Below, piece by piece: positions 24,948-36,302 of a DNA stretch of 64,000 bases. The DNA is taken from the NCBI GenBank assembly GCA_018340805.1, contig JACMZG010001911.1, forward strand, positions 36,523,839 to 36,587,838, in the 5' to 3' direction. The stretch comes from Microvelia longipes. Lineage: Eukaryota > Arthropoda > Insecta > Hemiptera > Veliidae. The notes below the pieces were generated by a model. The model saw nothing but the letters and a program-made list of their open reading frames with translations, did no database searches and had not been told where the DNA came from. Within the stretch, counting starts at the first letter, position 1; the number at the start of each line of letters is the position of its first letter. A program made the position numbers and the translations under genes.

Positions 24948-25407
24948 CTTTTAATTCTTTTAAAACAGTGTCTTGTTAATATAAACTTTTCAAATCTTCC
25001 AAAAATTTTTTGTATTTTACTACTTTTAATGAAGATTTTTAACAACAGAACTTTATTAAGGCAAAACTACCACATTCATTGATTTTAAATCCATTTAAAT
25101 AAATCAATAAAACTATGGTCATATATAAAGTTTCCAAAGTCGTAGCCATATGATACATATTAGCAATATCATTGTATATAAGAGGATAATTTAGTATAAA
25201 CAGAGTTTGCACTAGCTAGTTTACTGGGTCGATTTGGCCATTAGTTATCTCGTTTGGCTTGTATGTCTTATTAGTTTAAGATTCTTATCTCTTCCCACAA
25301 CTCATTCTAAGTCTATGTCTTATATTATAATAGTTTTTATTTATCTTACTCATTCAGCGTGATATCCAGAAAGTATTGGGTGTTTGCAAAACAAAATTTA
25401 AACGAAA
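24948..25407. other. AT-rich stretch without a supported gene
   Basis: Nothing supported is seen between the gap and the minus-strand remnant. Confidence 0.55.
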
Positions 25408-25680
25408 TTACTGAATTATCCGAATTAGTGATTTTAAAGCCTCTAGTTCCCACACGTTGTCTATCGAAACAATAGAAAAACGCCAAAAAACCAATATATA
25501 TACTAGCGTAGCTTCTCGTGGGATGTCCATGACGAGATTAGGTCTTGCCGGTGGTGGTTCAGCGTCAAATGTACGAATAAGATCTCGACGTTTCGCTTCC
25601 CTGTTGCGGGAGGCTCTTCCAGTCAGATTTTTGTAGAGCCATTCATCGGATGTTCTGACATCCCTGAAGATGCCTCCCAC
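25408..25680 (-). pseudogene. Possible coding remnant, unknown product
   Basis: I do not recognise this product. On the minus strand a frame without an ATG at its front runs for about 90 codons to a TAA at 25408. Its first two-thirds (GGIFRDVRTSDEWLYKN, GRASRNREAKRRDLIRTFD, PPPARPNLVMDIPREA) has balanced, charged composition and sits in GC-richer DNA. The last third (VYILVFWRFSIV) looks like AT-rich noise. A plausible reading is a fragment of an exon or transposon protein that decays into non-coding sequence near residue 65. No signal peptide is seen. There is an in-frame stop a short way upstream, so the frame is bounded on both sides. It could still be chance. Confidence 0.25.
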
Positions 25681-25789
25681 AGTGGAAGCGAATAACGTCG
25701 GAGTTCTTCATCTACGATTGACGTGGTCCACCACCGGAATGACATAAGGTTGTGATCGAAATTTGAGATTGTGGCCCACAATCTACCAT

Positions 25790-26084
25790 GTATAAGCTAA
25801 CATGATGTGGCCAATTCATCGTCATATAAGCATTAGTTCAATCTTTCATCAAAAGACTTGTCTAATTTTTTTAGAAAATGGAAAATAAACTAATTGAGTT
25901 TAAATATGGTACATGTGTATACCTTAAAGTAGTTAACAAGTATATTGCGCTACGTTTCAATAGGACTTGTATATCCATGGTTTTTGTTAGATTGCATCCA
26001 TGGCATTGAGCGTGGTCAGTGCCTGTATGGGTGACTGCTGGGAATGGCATGGATATTTAGTAACTATCTGAGGACGAGCGAACA
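25790..26084 (+). mobile_element. 5S-derived SINE-like element, copy 2
   Basis: The leading segment (attagttcaatctttcatca ... gtttcaataggacttgtat) matches 18730-18895. The 5S-like core at about 26003-26046 reads gcattgagcgtggtcagtgc then ctgtatgggtgactgctggg. The ttaagca part of the core has been replaced by gattgcatccatg, so the A-box region is damaged in this copy. After gaggacgagcgaac it is joined directly to the tail module. Confidence 0.75.
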
Positions 26085-26340
26085 AATATTAATATATACT
26101 GATTTTTGAACAAAGTTTCAACCCTCAAGCATAAATTCACTAGGAGATTTGATGAGTAACAGATATACACAGAACACACAAACTTCACCTTTATACGGAC
26201 AGACAACTTTGTGATACCACTTAGGAGGCCTTAAAAACACATGAAACGCAAAATTTAGGTGACAATCGGGATACGGAATTTTTTTACGAACACAATACTT
26301 TTCCTACGGCATGAAGAAAAGAAAAAAGGCAGGTTCACTT
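26085..26340 (+). mobile_element. Tail module joined to the 5S-derived copy
   Basis: It runs from ctgatttttgaacaaagttt through ggacagacaactttgtgata, aggaggccttaaaaacacat and aaacacaatacttttccta, ending near 26335. This is the same module as 59455-59905, here fused after the first agcga motif of the 5S element. Confidence 0.75.
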
Positions 26341-27175
26341 TTGTTACGCGTAGCTTAGCCCTAAATTACTTAAGAGTTAAGATTAGGTATTACTTTATAT
26401 AATTCTTATAACAGATTTAAGAACAGAAACAATTTCAAGAATGTCATAAGCCTAGTTTTATGAATACTATTTATTTATAATCAATAACATTTAGCAATTT
26501 TTCATAACGAATAATTTGAAAACTCATAAATTAAAAAATATATAGTATTTTTTATGTAATTTTCAACTTATTCTTATTCAAGGCATTAAATATCAAAATG
26601 ATAAATAGCTTTATGCTGTATGATCCATAAAATATATTAGTACGATCTGATAAAGCAAGTATAGCTATAAAAGAATTTAGCTACGTGCTGATTCCAGCTA
26701 ACAATCTGTATGTATATTCTGCCTAATCCCTTCTTAAGAGTTCTTTTTCATTTTTTTTATACCATCATAAAATATTCTTGCTTGTTCTAAAGTTAAAACA
26801 TACCTTCTCGAATACCAAGCTCGGAGTTTTATGACTAAAAAATTGTTAAAATTTTATTTGACAAATTAAAATGTCAACAATATTCGAATAATTATTTTCT
26901 CAATGTAAAATTATTACTAAATAAATAATATTAAAAATTTATGTATAATAATATAAACTACTAAAATTTAATTTGAAACAACTATGCTGAACATAACATC
27001 CCCTTGAATATAAAATATATTGTAAATAAGTATTTAGTGTAATAATTTTTCATTAACATCCTTTAAAGTTATTATTAGAACTTAGAACATTATGAGTGAA
27101 CAGTCTAACTTATAAAAATAAATATTATAAAATACATGCCCGGACGATTACAAAAACTATTGAGCTTTTTTCCAG
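26341..27175. other. Extremely AT-rich stretch, possible intron end
   Basis: No coding segment is visible. It ends in a pyrimidine-rich run and CAG at 27173-27175 (gagcttttttccag), which is a good match to an animal 3' splice site. Confidence 0.45.
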
Positions 27176-27388
27176 TGTCAATTTAGCAGAATAGGACCAA
27201 TTGTACTGAACAATGGGATCGTATTTGAAATCGTTGAACACAATATAAATATTGTGGGAGATGACCACCTAGGAAGTGAAACAAGCAAAAGATGCAAGCT
27301 AAAACAATCTGGGAACTGTTCGGCGGCTTCATTCGAAACGGAACGAACAGAGTGGGACAATAAACATTCATGGTCGAGCTATCAATAA
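27176..27388 (+). CDS. Candidate terminal coding exon, unknown protein
   Basis: I do not recognise the protein. After the splice-acceptor-like gagcttttttccag, an open frame runs 70 codons to TAA at 27386-27388. It starts CQFSRIGPIVLNNGIVFEIV, passes through VGDDHLGSETSKRCKLKQ and ends TERTEWDNKHSWSSYQ. It is hydrophilic, with many Ser, Asn, Glu and Lys residues, and has no membrane segment, so it would suit a C-terminal tail. GC content is clearly higher than on either side. The same frame is closed by TGA just upstream of the acceptor, as expected if translation enters by splicing. Open frames on the opposite strand over the same bases are probably shadows. The upstream exons are not identifiable here. 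A decayed exon or a chance frame remain possible. Confidence 0.42.
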   Translation, partial: CQFSRIGPIVLNNGIVFEIVEHNINIVGDDHLGSETSKRCKLKQSGNCSAASFETERTEWDNKHSWSSYQ

Positions 27389-27892
27389 TGGACGAATGTC
27401 GAAATGATAGAACAGTCTCCCAGATGCAAGCTTGCATTTTGGACTTGTTATCATTCCTTGTGTCCTCTCGCGCAGCTTATATTGTGTCAACTACTTCATC
27501 GTTTGGCAAACCGTAGTATAAATGATATAACTGAAGTCCACTTGTGTAAATTATTTTGGAAGTTACGTATTGCCAACCGAAAACTAATATTATTTATTTT
27601 ATTTCATGTATTGTTATAAATGATTAGATCGATTTAAGATTTCATAAAAGACGTCAAGTATTATTTCTGTACATATTATAATAGAAGAATAACTTTGAGT
27701 CAGCCCAATAGTATGTATTCTAGCGTGCGAGCCTCGAAAACTTCTCTCAGCGAGACAGATATCCTGGATCAGTTAAGATATCGAATGCCTCTTGTGCTTT
27801 AACTTACAAACCTCCACAATCTGTTATAAGTTATTAGAGTCCAATAATCTACATTGCCTGGTTGGCAAAGTTTAAGAAATCATTACTTATCG
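27389..27892. other. Possible 3' UTR region, no second gene supported
   Basis: If 27176-27388 is a terminal exon, this would be its 3' UTR. No AATAAA is present in the first ~500 bp after the stop; cttaataaaatc at about 28348 is the first clear one. An open frame at 27404-27619 has no motif. Confidence 0.3.
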
Positions 27893-28006
27893 ATTAAAAC
27901 GTTAATTAAAATTTCAAAAATCCCTTTTGTAATAATATGTATATGAAACTTTTATTAACATACATAGTTAAACGCCTTAAAGTTTGAAAGTTTTTTTGTG
28001 TTCTTC
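27893..28006 (+). repeat. Dispersed repeat, copy A
   Basis: About 110 bp (contains aattaaaatttcaaaaatc, then gtaataatatgt and gttaaacg) matches 29157-29267 in direct orientation with roughly 85-90% identity by eye. The similarity may extend weakly upstream. The family is not identified. Confidence 0.75.
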
Positions 28007-28845
28007 CTGAAGATTATATCATAATAATTATTAATTTTAGACGACGTCACGCAATACCTACGCCCTGTGGTTATATTGTATGTATTATTTTGAGGTTGAA
28101 CTTAGCGAGACCAAAAGATCATCTCCTTAAGCTTTTGATAATCATGAGCTAAGCAATAACTAAGGATGAGCAGAGCGATTCCCGAAGTTGTGAGAAATAG
28201 TACTAAGGTACCCCGTACCCGTTCTTTTGATAAAGCAAAAGATAAGTTTTTCTTTCCTCTTAGGAGGTGGGAAAGCATATTAAAATTTATTAAGGGGGTG
28301 GGTGGAAGAAAGTATATTTATACAAAATATTTTCCATTATTCCATTCTTAATAAAATCATCAAAGGATCTTAATATGTTTTTCATAAAGGAAATAAATAC
28401 AAAGGTATGAAAAGTCTTAGAAAGTCTTGCTTTATTTTGAAAATTAAAATAAAAAGGCCAGAAAACATAATGACAGGAACTAGAATATAAAGTAATGGTT
28501 CGAGAAAACCCAAACTACTTTGAGTTTTAGTTTTCTTTAGTTTACGTTCAGAATGAGTTGCTTTGAGTCTTTACTTCTTGTTAGTTTATCAAAGACACAA
28601 GTTATTTGTCAAAAGTTGTTAAAAGATAAGTTTTACTATCGGAAAGGATGCTTATTTAGCATAATGTCTTCTTCTTTGGTCATCTTGCTTGTAAACTTTT
28701 AGGAAAGCATTGACAAAAACTTCAAAGATCAAATTTAAATATAGGGATTTTTGATTTTAAATGTATTTTTATGTTTTAGTCTGAATTGTAAAGCTGCTGG
28801 CAAATGACTCTATTTACATATAGAGATGTGTGTGGTGTGATGTAT
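28007..28845. other. No supported gene
   Basis: A short ggtaccccgtaccc segment near 28208 resembles the 3' terminus of the 5S-derived family. A hairpin near 28247-28280 pairs ctttcctc with gaggtgggaaag. An open frame of 61 residues at 28166 crosses these and is not supported. Confidence 0.45.
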
Positions 28846-28895
28846 TAATATATATAGTAGATATATATATATAATATTATATATATATATATAAC
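28846..28895. repeat. Short (TA)n microsatellite
   Basis: Interrupted TA dinucleotides. Confidence 0.85.
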
Positions 28896-28933
28896 ATATT
28901 TATAATATCTAGTTACCTAGCTCTGTTATTCCA

Positions 28934-29089
28934 GTAAAATCCAGGAAATCGCAAAATATCGTGCCAGTGCCTCCTATTAATATTAAACAACCAACCGTAC
29001 AATACCAAACCAGGGTGATTGGACACGTGGAGCCACACCGTATCAGGGCTGATATGGAGCGTACCAAACCTCAAATCCTTTTTATTTAA
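28934..29089 (+). CDS. Weak candidate coding segment, unknown product
   Basis: I do not recognise it. A pyrimidine-rich stretch ending ctctgttattccag (28921-28934) could be a splice acceptor. A frame open across it reads VKSRKSQNIVPVPPINIKQ, then TVQYQTRVIGHVEPHRIRA and DMERTKPQILFI to TAA at 29087-29089, about 51 codons. It is basic and Pro/Gln/Val-rich with raised GC content. It lies 1.5 kb beyond the other candidate terminal exon, so both cannot easily belong to one transcript unless it is an alternative end. The length alone is not significant in this sequence, and a TE-derived fragment is equally likely. Confidence 0.22.
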   Translation, partial: VKSRKSQNIVPVPPINIKQPTVQYQTRVIGHVEPHRIRADMERTKPQILFI

Positions 29090-29156
29090 ATTTTAAGTCA
29101 ATTATCTACATGCTGTTGCCAAAAAAATTTAAAACAAATCAAATAGTATCGTATTG

Positions 29157-29267
29157 ATTAGAATGTTAAATTAAAATTTCAAAAATCTCTTTCGTAATAA
29201 TATGTTTATGAAACTTTTAGTAACATAGATAGTTAAACGACTTTAAGTTTGAAAGTGTTTTTAACCA
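29157..29267 (+). repeat. Dispersed repeat, copy B
   Basis: Diverged direct copy of 27893-28006. Confidence 0.75.
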
Positions 29268-32200
29268 CTACAAAAGGTTACAATATGGCTATTACATGGA
29301 TAGAGGATTATAATGCAAGCACGTGTCACATATATTTGATTGAATAACAAAATGCCTGACACTTTAACGAGATATTAAAGCGTATAGCGTGCTTGTTTAT
29401 ATTTTCAGTTTTTATGGTTTTCTTAAACTTAAAGGCTTTTTTAAGGGAAATAAGAGGTGGTTATTTCAGCTGCTGTGGAAAATAGTCGTTAAATGTTTGA
29501 GGGAGCCACCTATGCGGGGGACGCTGTAATTTTAAGTGGCTTCCTCATAAGCTATATTGTGGAGTGTGTTGAGACCGTTTCATTGCGACCTGCTTTTGAC
29601 ATCATAATAATTTATAACCTTGCTATAATATAAACCTCCCTTTTTATAACCTTTCTTAGATAATTTCTTCTACTCGAGTAATTTTTTTTTCGAGTTAGTA
29701 TTTTCTTAAAGTAACCAAGATTAGTTAGTTCTAATCTATCACTCCTAATTTTCATGCAATAATTCGATAATCTAATCATAGATAAGATCGATATTATTGC
29801 TTAGTACAGCTATAATACAATTGATTTCAACATAATGAAAAAATGCTATTATCATAAAATCTTATTAAAAATAAATATAGTTTTAAGCTCACAATTTTCC
29901 TCTTTTGTTTATTTTCAACGCGTGAAATTGTGTAATTAAAATTTGGCTGACGATCTAAGGAAACGTTTAACTTCTGATCTCAGCCATCTGTCATCTTTGT
30001 TTTCTTAACCCCTAAAACAGTTGTTTATATAATTGTTGTAACATCATGTTTAAATTATTGTTTTCTTTATTTTTATTTTTTTCAAAATAAAGTATAAAAT
30101 TAAAGAGGTTGGAGTTGAGCCACTTTCTTCCTAATTTGCACGCTTCTTAAATTAGGTCTTTTTATGTTTTTTTTATTTTGTATTTTGCTAAGATAACAAT
30201 TGTATTTTTTTATATTTTCTTCACATTAAAGTCGATGTGAAAAGTATACCATTAGTTTTAATTCAGGATATCAAGTTATTTATTCTTTCTTGGCATTTAA
30301 AAAAATGATCTAATTGGCTAATAATTAGTTTCAAGACATATAGAAAGAGTTTATGAAATACGAATGTCTATGGTGACAATCAAATTAAATTACTAAAAGT
30401 ACATCTAAAAAATAAGAAAAATAGGGCAAGAAAATGTCTGACAAATACCGGAAAAGCTTTATGTAAAGTTTATGTGTGTTAGATATCTGCATCCAAGTTA
30501 AATTTTCTTTTTAATGAAGATCTCCTGAAGCAGAGATATGCAAGTTTAAACATAGTTAAAGTTAGTATCTCTAATTAAGATGTTTTTGAGTTAAACTTTT
30601 GAACTTAAGACCTGTAATGAGTTGGTTAAACAATGTTTGCTTAAGGCCGAACTTACTAATTTTTTCACTGTGCTCTTCTTACTTCATAAGGTTGTTGCTT
30701 TCTTGTCTCTTATAATTTTAATTATGATTTCTAGTTCTTTTATCTCTGTTCTATAATTTAATGTAATTATTATTAGGTAATATAGTTTTGAAAACGTTTA
30801 GTGAAAATGGGACTTTACCTTAAAGGTAAAAATAGAAAATAAATGGGTGTTATTAATTTATTATTATTATTTATTACATTATCGTAACAGTTAAATATAT
30901 TTTTCGGAAAAAGTATTTATCTGCCATAAAAACATATAGTGTTATTAACTAAATCATATCTCAAAATACTAAAATTATAGTCTACCTTTTATTAAAGAGT
31001 AGTGGGCTGCACAAGTCAACTTATTTTTAAGTAAGGCATTAAAAGTCTTTATATTTCAAATAAATTTGCTAAACTAGCTAATATCAACAATAGTTAGATT
31101 TTTTTTCACTTTGCACTGTATGTTATTTTTTGACTAATTAGTGGAATAAATCTAATTCTTTTAAAGATTATTACTGTTTTTTTGTTAATTAATTAAAATA
31201 TGTTTTAAAAAACCAGCTTTAAATCTTCATTCCGTTTTTTGTTCAAGACCAAAAAGTTTAATTAATATAACATGAATGGTCTCGTAAAACTCTATGACAA
31301 CATAAACCTACAAATTTATTTTACCTTTCGTCTAAAGTTAAATTTAGTAAATAAATTTCTAAAAACTAAAAAAAAATCTATTCTATCTATATCTATTCTA
31401 TCTTATTCTATACTTCTTACTTGGCTTTTAGTTTTTAGCGAACATTTCCAAGCAAATATTGCTTATTTTAGTTTAATTTAAGAATTTCAGATAGAAGTAA
31501 AAGTGTAATATTTATGAAAGTCAGATTAAAATACCTGGAGAACATTTCCATATCTTTTCAGTTGTGTTTATTTATAGTATAAACCTTCACTAGCGGCTCT
31601 GCGGTGGCAACAATCGTAAAATTGAGTCGACTTTTTATTTTACTATAGCCTCTTTTTTTAAACCGTTTTTTAAGATTTATTTTACTCATATCTCTTTGTT
31701 TTTAACTGGACCATTTTTATTTCGGGCATTTTATTTTATCAGCATTTTTTCCACTGCTGTGCCAGAGTTTACGTTACGAGCTCTACTAAATAATATTTTC
31801 ATTTTTAATTACGAGTGATAAATGATAACTTTTTCAGTTATTACATTTCCTTTTTTCTTATTTAGTCATTATAAGAAAAATTAATGAACTTTTCTCTATT
31901 TTACTTAACTTTAATTTGATTAATTCTATTTTTATGTGTCTTTAGCAAAATGTTTCGCTATTTTATTTGTCTTTTTTATAATTTATGAAGATACATTTAT
32001 TAGGTTTAATATGTACAAAAATTATAAAATATTTTGTGCATGTTTGACCTATTTTAAATTATCATAGCATTACCTACATCATTAATAGTTTACTTTAAAA
32101 GAAGTACAAACAATTTATAAAACATTAAATTTGTTAAAAAAAGTGTTTACTAAATCGTATTTTTTGCTTTGTCAGCATTTGATCTAGCTTTTTTATGTTT

Positions 32201-32834
32201 TTATTTGGATAAAAAAAGAATACGAAATCAGCTTAGACAAATTGATAGAATAGCGTTATGCTGTGTGGTTTTAGCGTCATGTAAATAGTGAGGTAGAGAA
32301 AGCTCTGATTGAAAGGAGTGGGAGAGGGGGGATACAAAGTTTCGAGTCCAAGTCAAAGGGTGAAATTTAATGTGCAAACATCGGCACATTTACTCTCTCC
32401 TACCTTATTGTACAGTACACATTGATTTCGTGTGTACTTTAAACATAGTAGAGAGGGCTGTCAATTTACAAGAGTAAAGTGTAAACAGGTGTTTGAACAT
32501 GAGTTTAGTGAACATACGTATTTGGGTTTTTGCCCCTATAAACGTTCATGTTGTACTAAAACTTTGAAAAGGGGAAATCAGTGTATGTTCCCCAAATACG
32601 AAGGAGTGTGAATTTAAATCATCTATGTTGTCTACAAGATGGACAAAAGAGACGACACAAACAATGCCGCATATTTACAATGTTTTAATTTATGTCGTTT
32701 TTGTATATTTTTATTTAACAGTCATATATATGTCTAGGTATACTACAGGTATCCTACTATACTTTGCTTCCTTTTCTTCTATTAATAAAATGTCCTGTTA
32801 AACGAATGTTTTTTTATCAAATTTGGATTACTTC
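29268..32834. other. Long AT-rich stretch without a supported gene
   Basis: A short inverted repeat at about 29502-29548 pairs gagggagccac with gtggcttcctc. The segment 32260-32650 is less AT-rich; in it an ATG at about 32639 opens a 32-codon frame starting MDKRDDTNNAAYLQC, too short to judge. The remainder, including the open frame at 31272-31481, is AT-rich with no motif. Confidence 0.5.
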
Positions 32835-33224
32835 TAAAGTTATGACATTTGTTAAATGGCTAAAAGAATTCACAAAAATCCAGTATATTTTCAAAGAAAT
32901 TTGCTGACTGCATATATTAACTATTTTTCTGGTGTTTTTGAAAGAGTCATAAGTTTAGTTGTAGTCATCTTATTTTGATGATTAAACACTCGTTTTATAG
33001 GAAATTCTATTACCTTTAAAAATATTCTTTTCATGTTTGTACACCGCTCACAGGAAACCACTTATTTTAAGAAAACTGAATTTTTTGCGATTTTCTAAAA
33101 CTTTAAACAAGCGAAATCATATAAAGACCTCCATGTTACTTCATACTGGAAGGTGTATTTTCAGAAAAATTTGGTTTGAAGTAGTACAATATAAGTCACA
33201 TTTTTTCAGATCCGGCTCTTTGAG
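32835..33224. mobile_element. CCAAGAGCC-family element, partial copy
   Basis: The interior (aaagttatgacatttgttaa ... tttcaaagaaatttgctgac) and the right end (tttggtttgaagtagtacaa ... ttcagatccggctctttga) match the element at 36746-37212 in the same orientation. The left terminal repeat is not recognisable. The open frame at 33037-33318 is this repeat plus the following tail module. Confidence 0.75.
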
Positions 33225-33385
33225 TAATAGGAAAGCGGAGAGTATGAGAACCTCTCAGAACATCATGGAAATACCTGAAACGGATATTTATGATGCAACC
33301 TCGGTTTCGGATTTTTAGACCAAACACAATATTTTTTTGATCATACCTTTGGTGTTATGTGAGGGAAAGTAAAAATGGAACAATT
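33225..33385 (+). mobile_element. Tail module fragment
   Basis: Contains atggaaatacctgaaacgga, then cctcggtttcggatttttag, and ends ggtgttatgtgagggaaagt. It lacks the gatttttgtacaaagtt front and directly abuts the preceding element. Confidence 0.65.
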
Positions 33386-35963
33386 TTGGGTAAAATCATG
33401 GTGTTAAAGGCAATTTGAAATTTTCACAAAGTTCCAGCCTTAAAAAGGTGTTTTTCCTAGAATGATACTTGATTTATATTAAATCAAAAATATATTATCC
33501 GCACCTCTGACTTGCATACTTAACAATGATGCAATTAAATAATCTCTTAACTAGTTAAGTGCCTGTTAACGGTTATAATAGGATTAAATTGTTTGTAAAG
33601 GAAATTATTCCATTTTCGAAGTTTGGTTTTATGATGAATCCTTTTAGTTTTATTCCTCTTATGCTCAACAAATGAGCTTTTCGAAAGTGTTTATTATAAA
33701 TGATGAAATTATATTTTTATTAAGTATACGGACGATTAATATCAGAATATATGTGTTTTTTATAATCTTCGACAATAATATTTAACTTTTTCTAAAGCTA
33801 AAAGTTATTGTCGCTAAATATCTTGATGTAGTGGTACATGAATATCTTAATTTACCGCTCATGCACACGTCTTAGTCACATGTAGTCATCTTAGTGCATA
33901 AGACTTAGTCTCTTGCACAAGTCTCTTTATTTTTACAGAATATTGTTACGTTACCTGCAGGAACCTGAGTCCTCATTAACTTTTTTATTTATTTTTAGTA
34001 TTGCCTCCCTCCTCTTACTGTTGTTTTCTTACGTTTTATCAGTCAGATGTATCGTAACAACAAAGCAGTATGTTTTTACTATTTGAATTAAACCCAATAC
34101 TGCATTAAACATGTAATAACTTTCAATAATGAACTGAAGTTACGTGTAGCAATGCAATTTTAAGAGAGCGATACACAAGACAGAGCGATATTAACATTAC
34201 TTGTTATAGCATGTAAAGTAAGAAGGTTTACTTGTACAACAAACCCTTAAAACTCGTGTAGCATAAACTTTATCTAGATGCCAACACCTTTTCTTTACAA
34301 TTCACAATATTTTCCTCCTTATCACACAATGCTTGCGTTCTGTATTCATCTATTGTTTCAACCTGCTTCTATTTTAAGCTTTAACGCTATTTATTGTTGA
34401 AAAAAGGAGTGGTGTTAGTGTGACGTTATTGTGGAAAATAGGGATTTATTATCAAAGTTCACGCTTCTCAAACCTATAATGTTCATGACGAGTTTCCTTT
34501 TCCCCCGAAAAGATATCAATGATTCTTCACAACATTTAAAAGTAGCGGGTTGTCTTAAGTTCAACACGCAACTGCTCAATTCTCCATCAGCACTCTTGGT
34601 ATTTTTCATGGTATCTTTCCTAAAGGAGAAAATCTACACTGAATAATAACCATTTCCTTTTCCTTGTAGTCTTATAGTTATTACCTCTTTAACAGTCAAT
34701 GATCTTTTTGAATGTAGTTTTAAAAACGACTTGAAAAATAAGTATATTTTAGTGTCACGAATGTTAACCTTTTTAACGCCCATAATGTTTTTAAGTAGTG
34801 TCAAGCTTTAATGAGGATAAATCAGGCAATATAATCAATTTACCTGACTATAGAGCTATAACATTTAGAATATCATTAAATAATTAATTATTGACCTAGA
34901 TCTTTACTACATAATACTACAACATACTTTTTTATTAATAAAATCTATGACTAAATCATTCTCTATTAAGCTATTCTTTAGCTTCCTTCTTTGGAATAGA
35001 GTATTTGCACACATTTTTTTATTACATTATTTTTATGTACGTCATATAAGAACACCCTGTAAAATATTAGAATGAAAAAAGTTATACTTTTGATGATGCA
35101 GCAAAAGAACGAATAATATATTTAAACATGTTCTCTTGGCGGGAAAACGGCCTCGACTGCTTGTGTGACGTCATAAGCGACAATCATAATAGTTTAGTCT
35201 ATACTGTCAACAAGATGATACTGACAGCTGTAGTCATCACGTTCCTTAGGCATTGTATTACCTGGATCACGGATTTTTTTTGTTTCAGTCTTCTTTACAT
35301 TCTATTGAACTAAAAGCTACTGTTGACCTGACGATATTTCTAACTAAAACTCTCATCTGTACCTTAAACGACCCAACCTGTAGAACCTTCCGTTTTCACC
35401 CCTCTCTCTCACCCATTCCCACTCTCCTCTTCTTTAAATGCTTATTTTGACCATTTAAAATTAAATTGATTTTTTTTTTACAGCTTAACATATTATTTTA
35501 AACACATTTAATCATTTTATGAGCGATTTTTTTTTGGAAAAATTCAAATACTCTAGTCATTTGCACTCCATCTATTATTATGCAATAAAAATATTATATG
35601 GTACAAAAAATAATTTATCTTTACCTTTTGCTTATACGTACCATTATCACTATATATACATTTATGATGCGTATGCAGTTTTCAAAACTGTCTAATATCG
35701 CGGCAAAATGATTCTTGAACAATAAAAAGCACGCGACTTCTTTTTTTTTACTGGAAACCCGTGAATTAGAACGGAAAGCATCTTGCCAGAGCAGGGATGG
35801 CTTGATTAATAAAATTTAAATTTAACTCAAATTCAGAGCATAATCTAAATTATTTACTAAGAGGTTTAGAATTCTCTTTTAATTGTACGATCCTAAACAT
35901 GTATGAATTAATTAATATTTTTTCTGTTTTAGGTATGCACGATTATCACACTTCCTACTTTCA
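33386..35963. other. No firmly supported gene; possible spliced segment near 35.1-35.5 kb
   Basis: Opposed open frames at 34415-34646 have no motif. Near 35128-35313 a frame begins MFSWRENGLDCLCDVISDNH and then becomes hydrophobic. A strong acceptor-like string, gattttttttgtttcag, ends at about 35289, after which a different frame stays open for about 53 codons to a TGA near 35450. The combination is intriguing, but none of the residues are recognisable and I do not call a gene. Confidence 0.3.
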
Positions 35964-36302
35964 TACTGTAGTACATAGAGATATATTACTAGAGGGGCCC
36001 TATTGGTTGAATTTTGAAACATCGAAAAAGTAACCTGACCACATTCGATTATCATTTTCATAAAATATACAGAACAAAAAACAGTAAATTATATAGTAGA
36101 ATGTTTAAAATACAAATCACAACACAAACAATCTGCGGGGAGCCGGAAAAAATTGATTAATTATAACTTAAACTCCCTCTTGGAGGAGGTTTCAATAAGG
36201 TTACATAGATCCCCTGAGAGCCCCACTAAAAATGTTTCAGGCCTCTCAATGTATTAAGATAGGCTATGCCCCCTCTAGTATATATCTCTATGCTGTAGTA
36301 CG
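35964..36302. mobile_element. MITE-like element, copy 1 (about 340 bp)
   Basis: The ends are inverted: actgtagtacatagagatat at the left and tatatctctatgctgtagta at the right, with ctagagggg/cccctctag following inward. A second copy lies inverted at 62240-62553. The open frame starting at 36232 is inside the element and is not a gene. Confidence 0.8.

Noticed and set aside
23843..25045. 400-residue minus-strand open frame
   Set aside because: It spans the 1000-N gap; almost all residues are unknown.
27178..27437. Minus-strand open frames over the candidate exon
   Set aside because: They start opposite the plus frame, have no splice or initiation support, and are best explained as antisense shadows of a GC-richer open segment.
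33037..33318. 93-residue plus-strand open frame
   Set aside because: It lies across a CCAAGAGCC-family element and a tail module, both present elsewhere without the frame being conserved.
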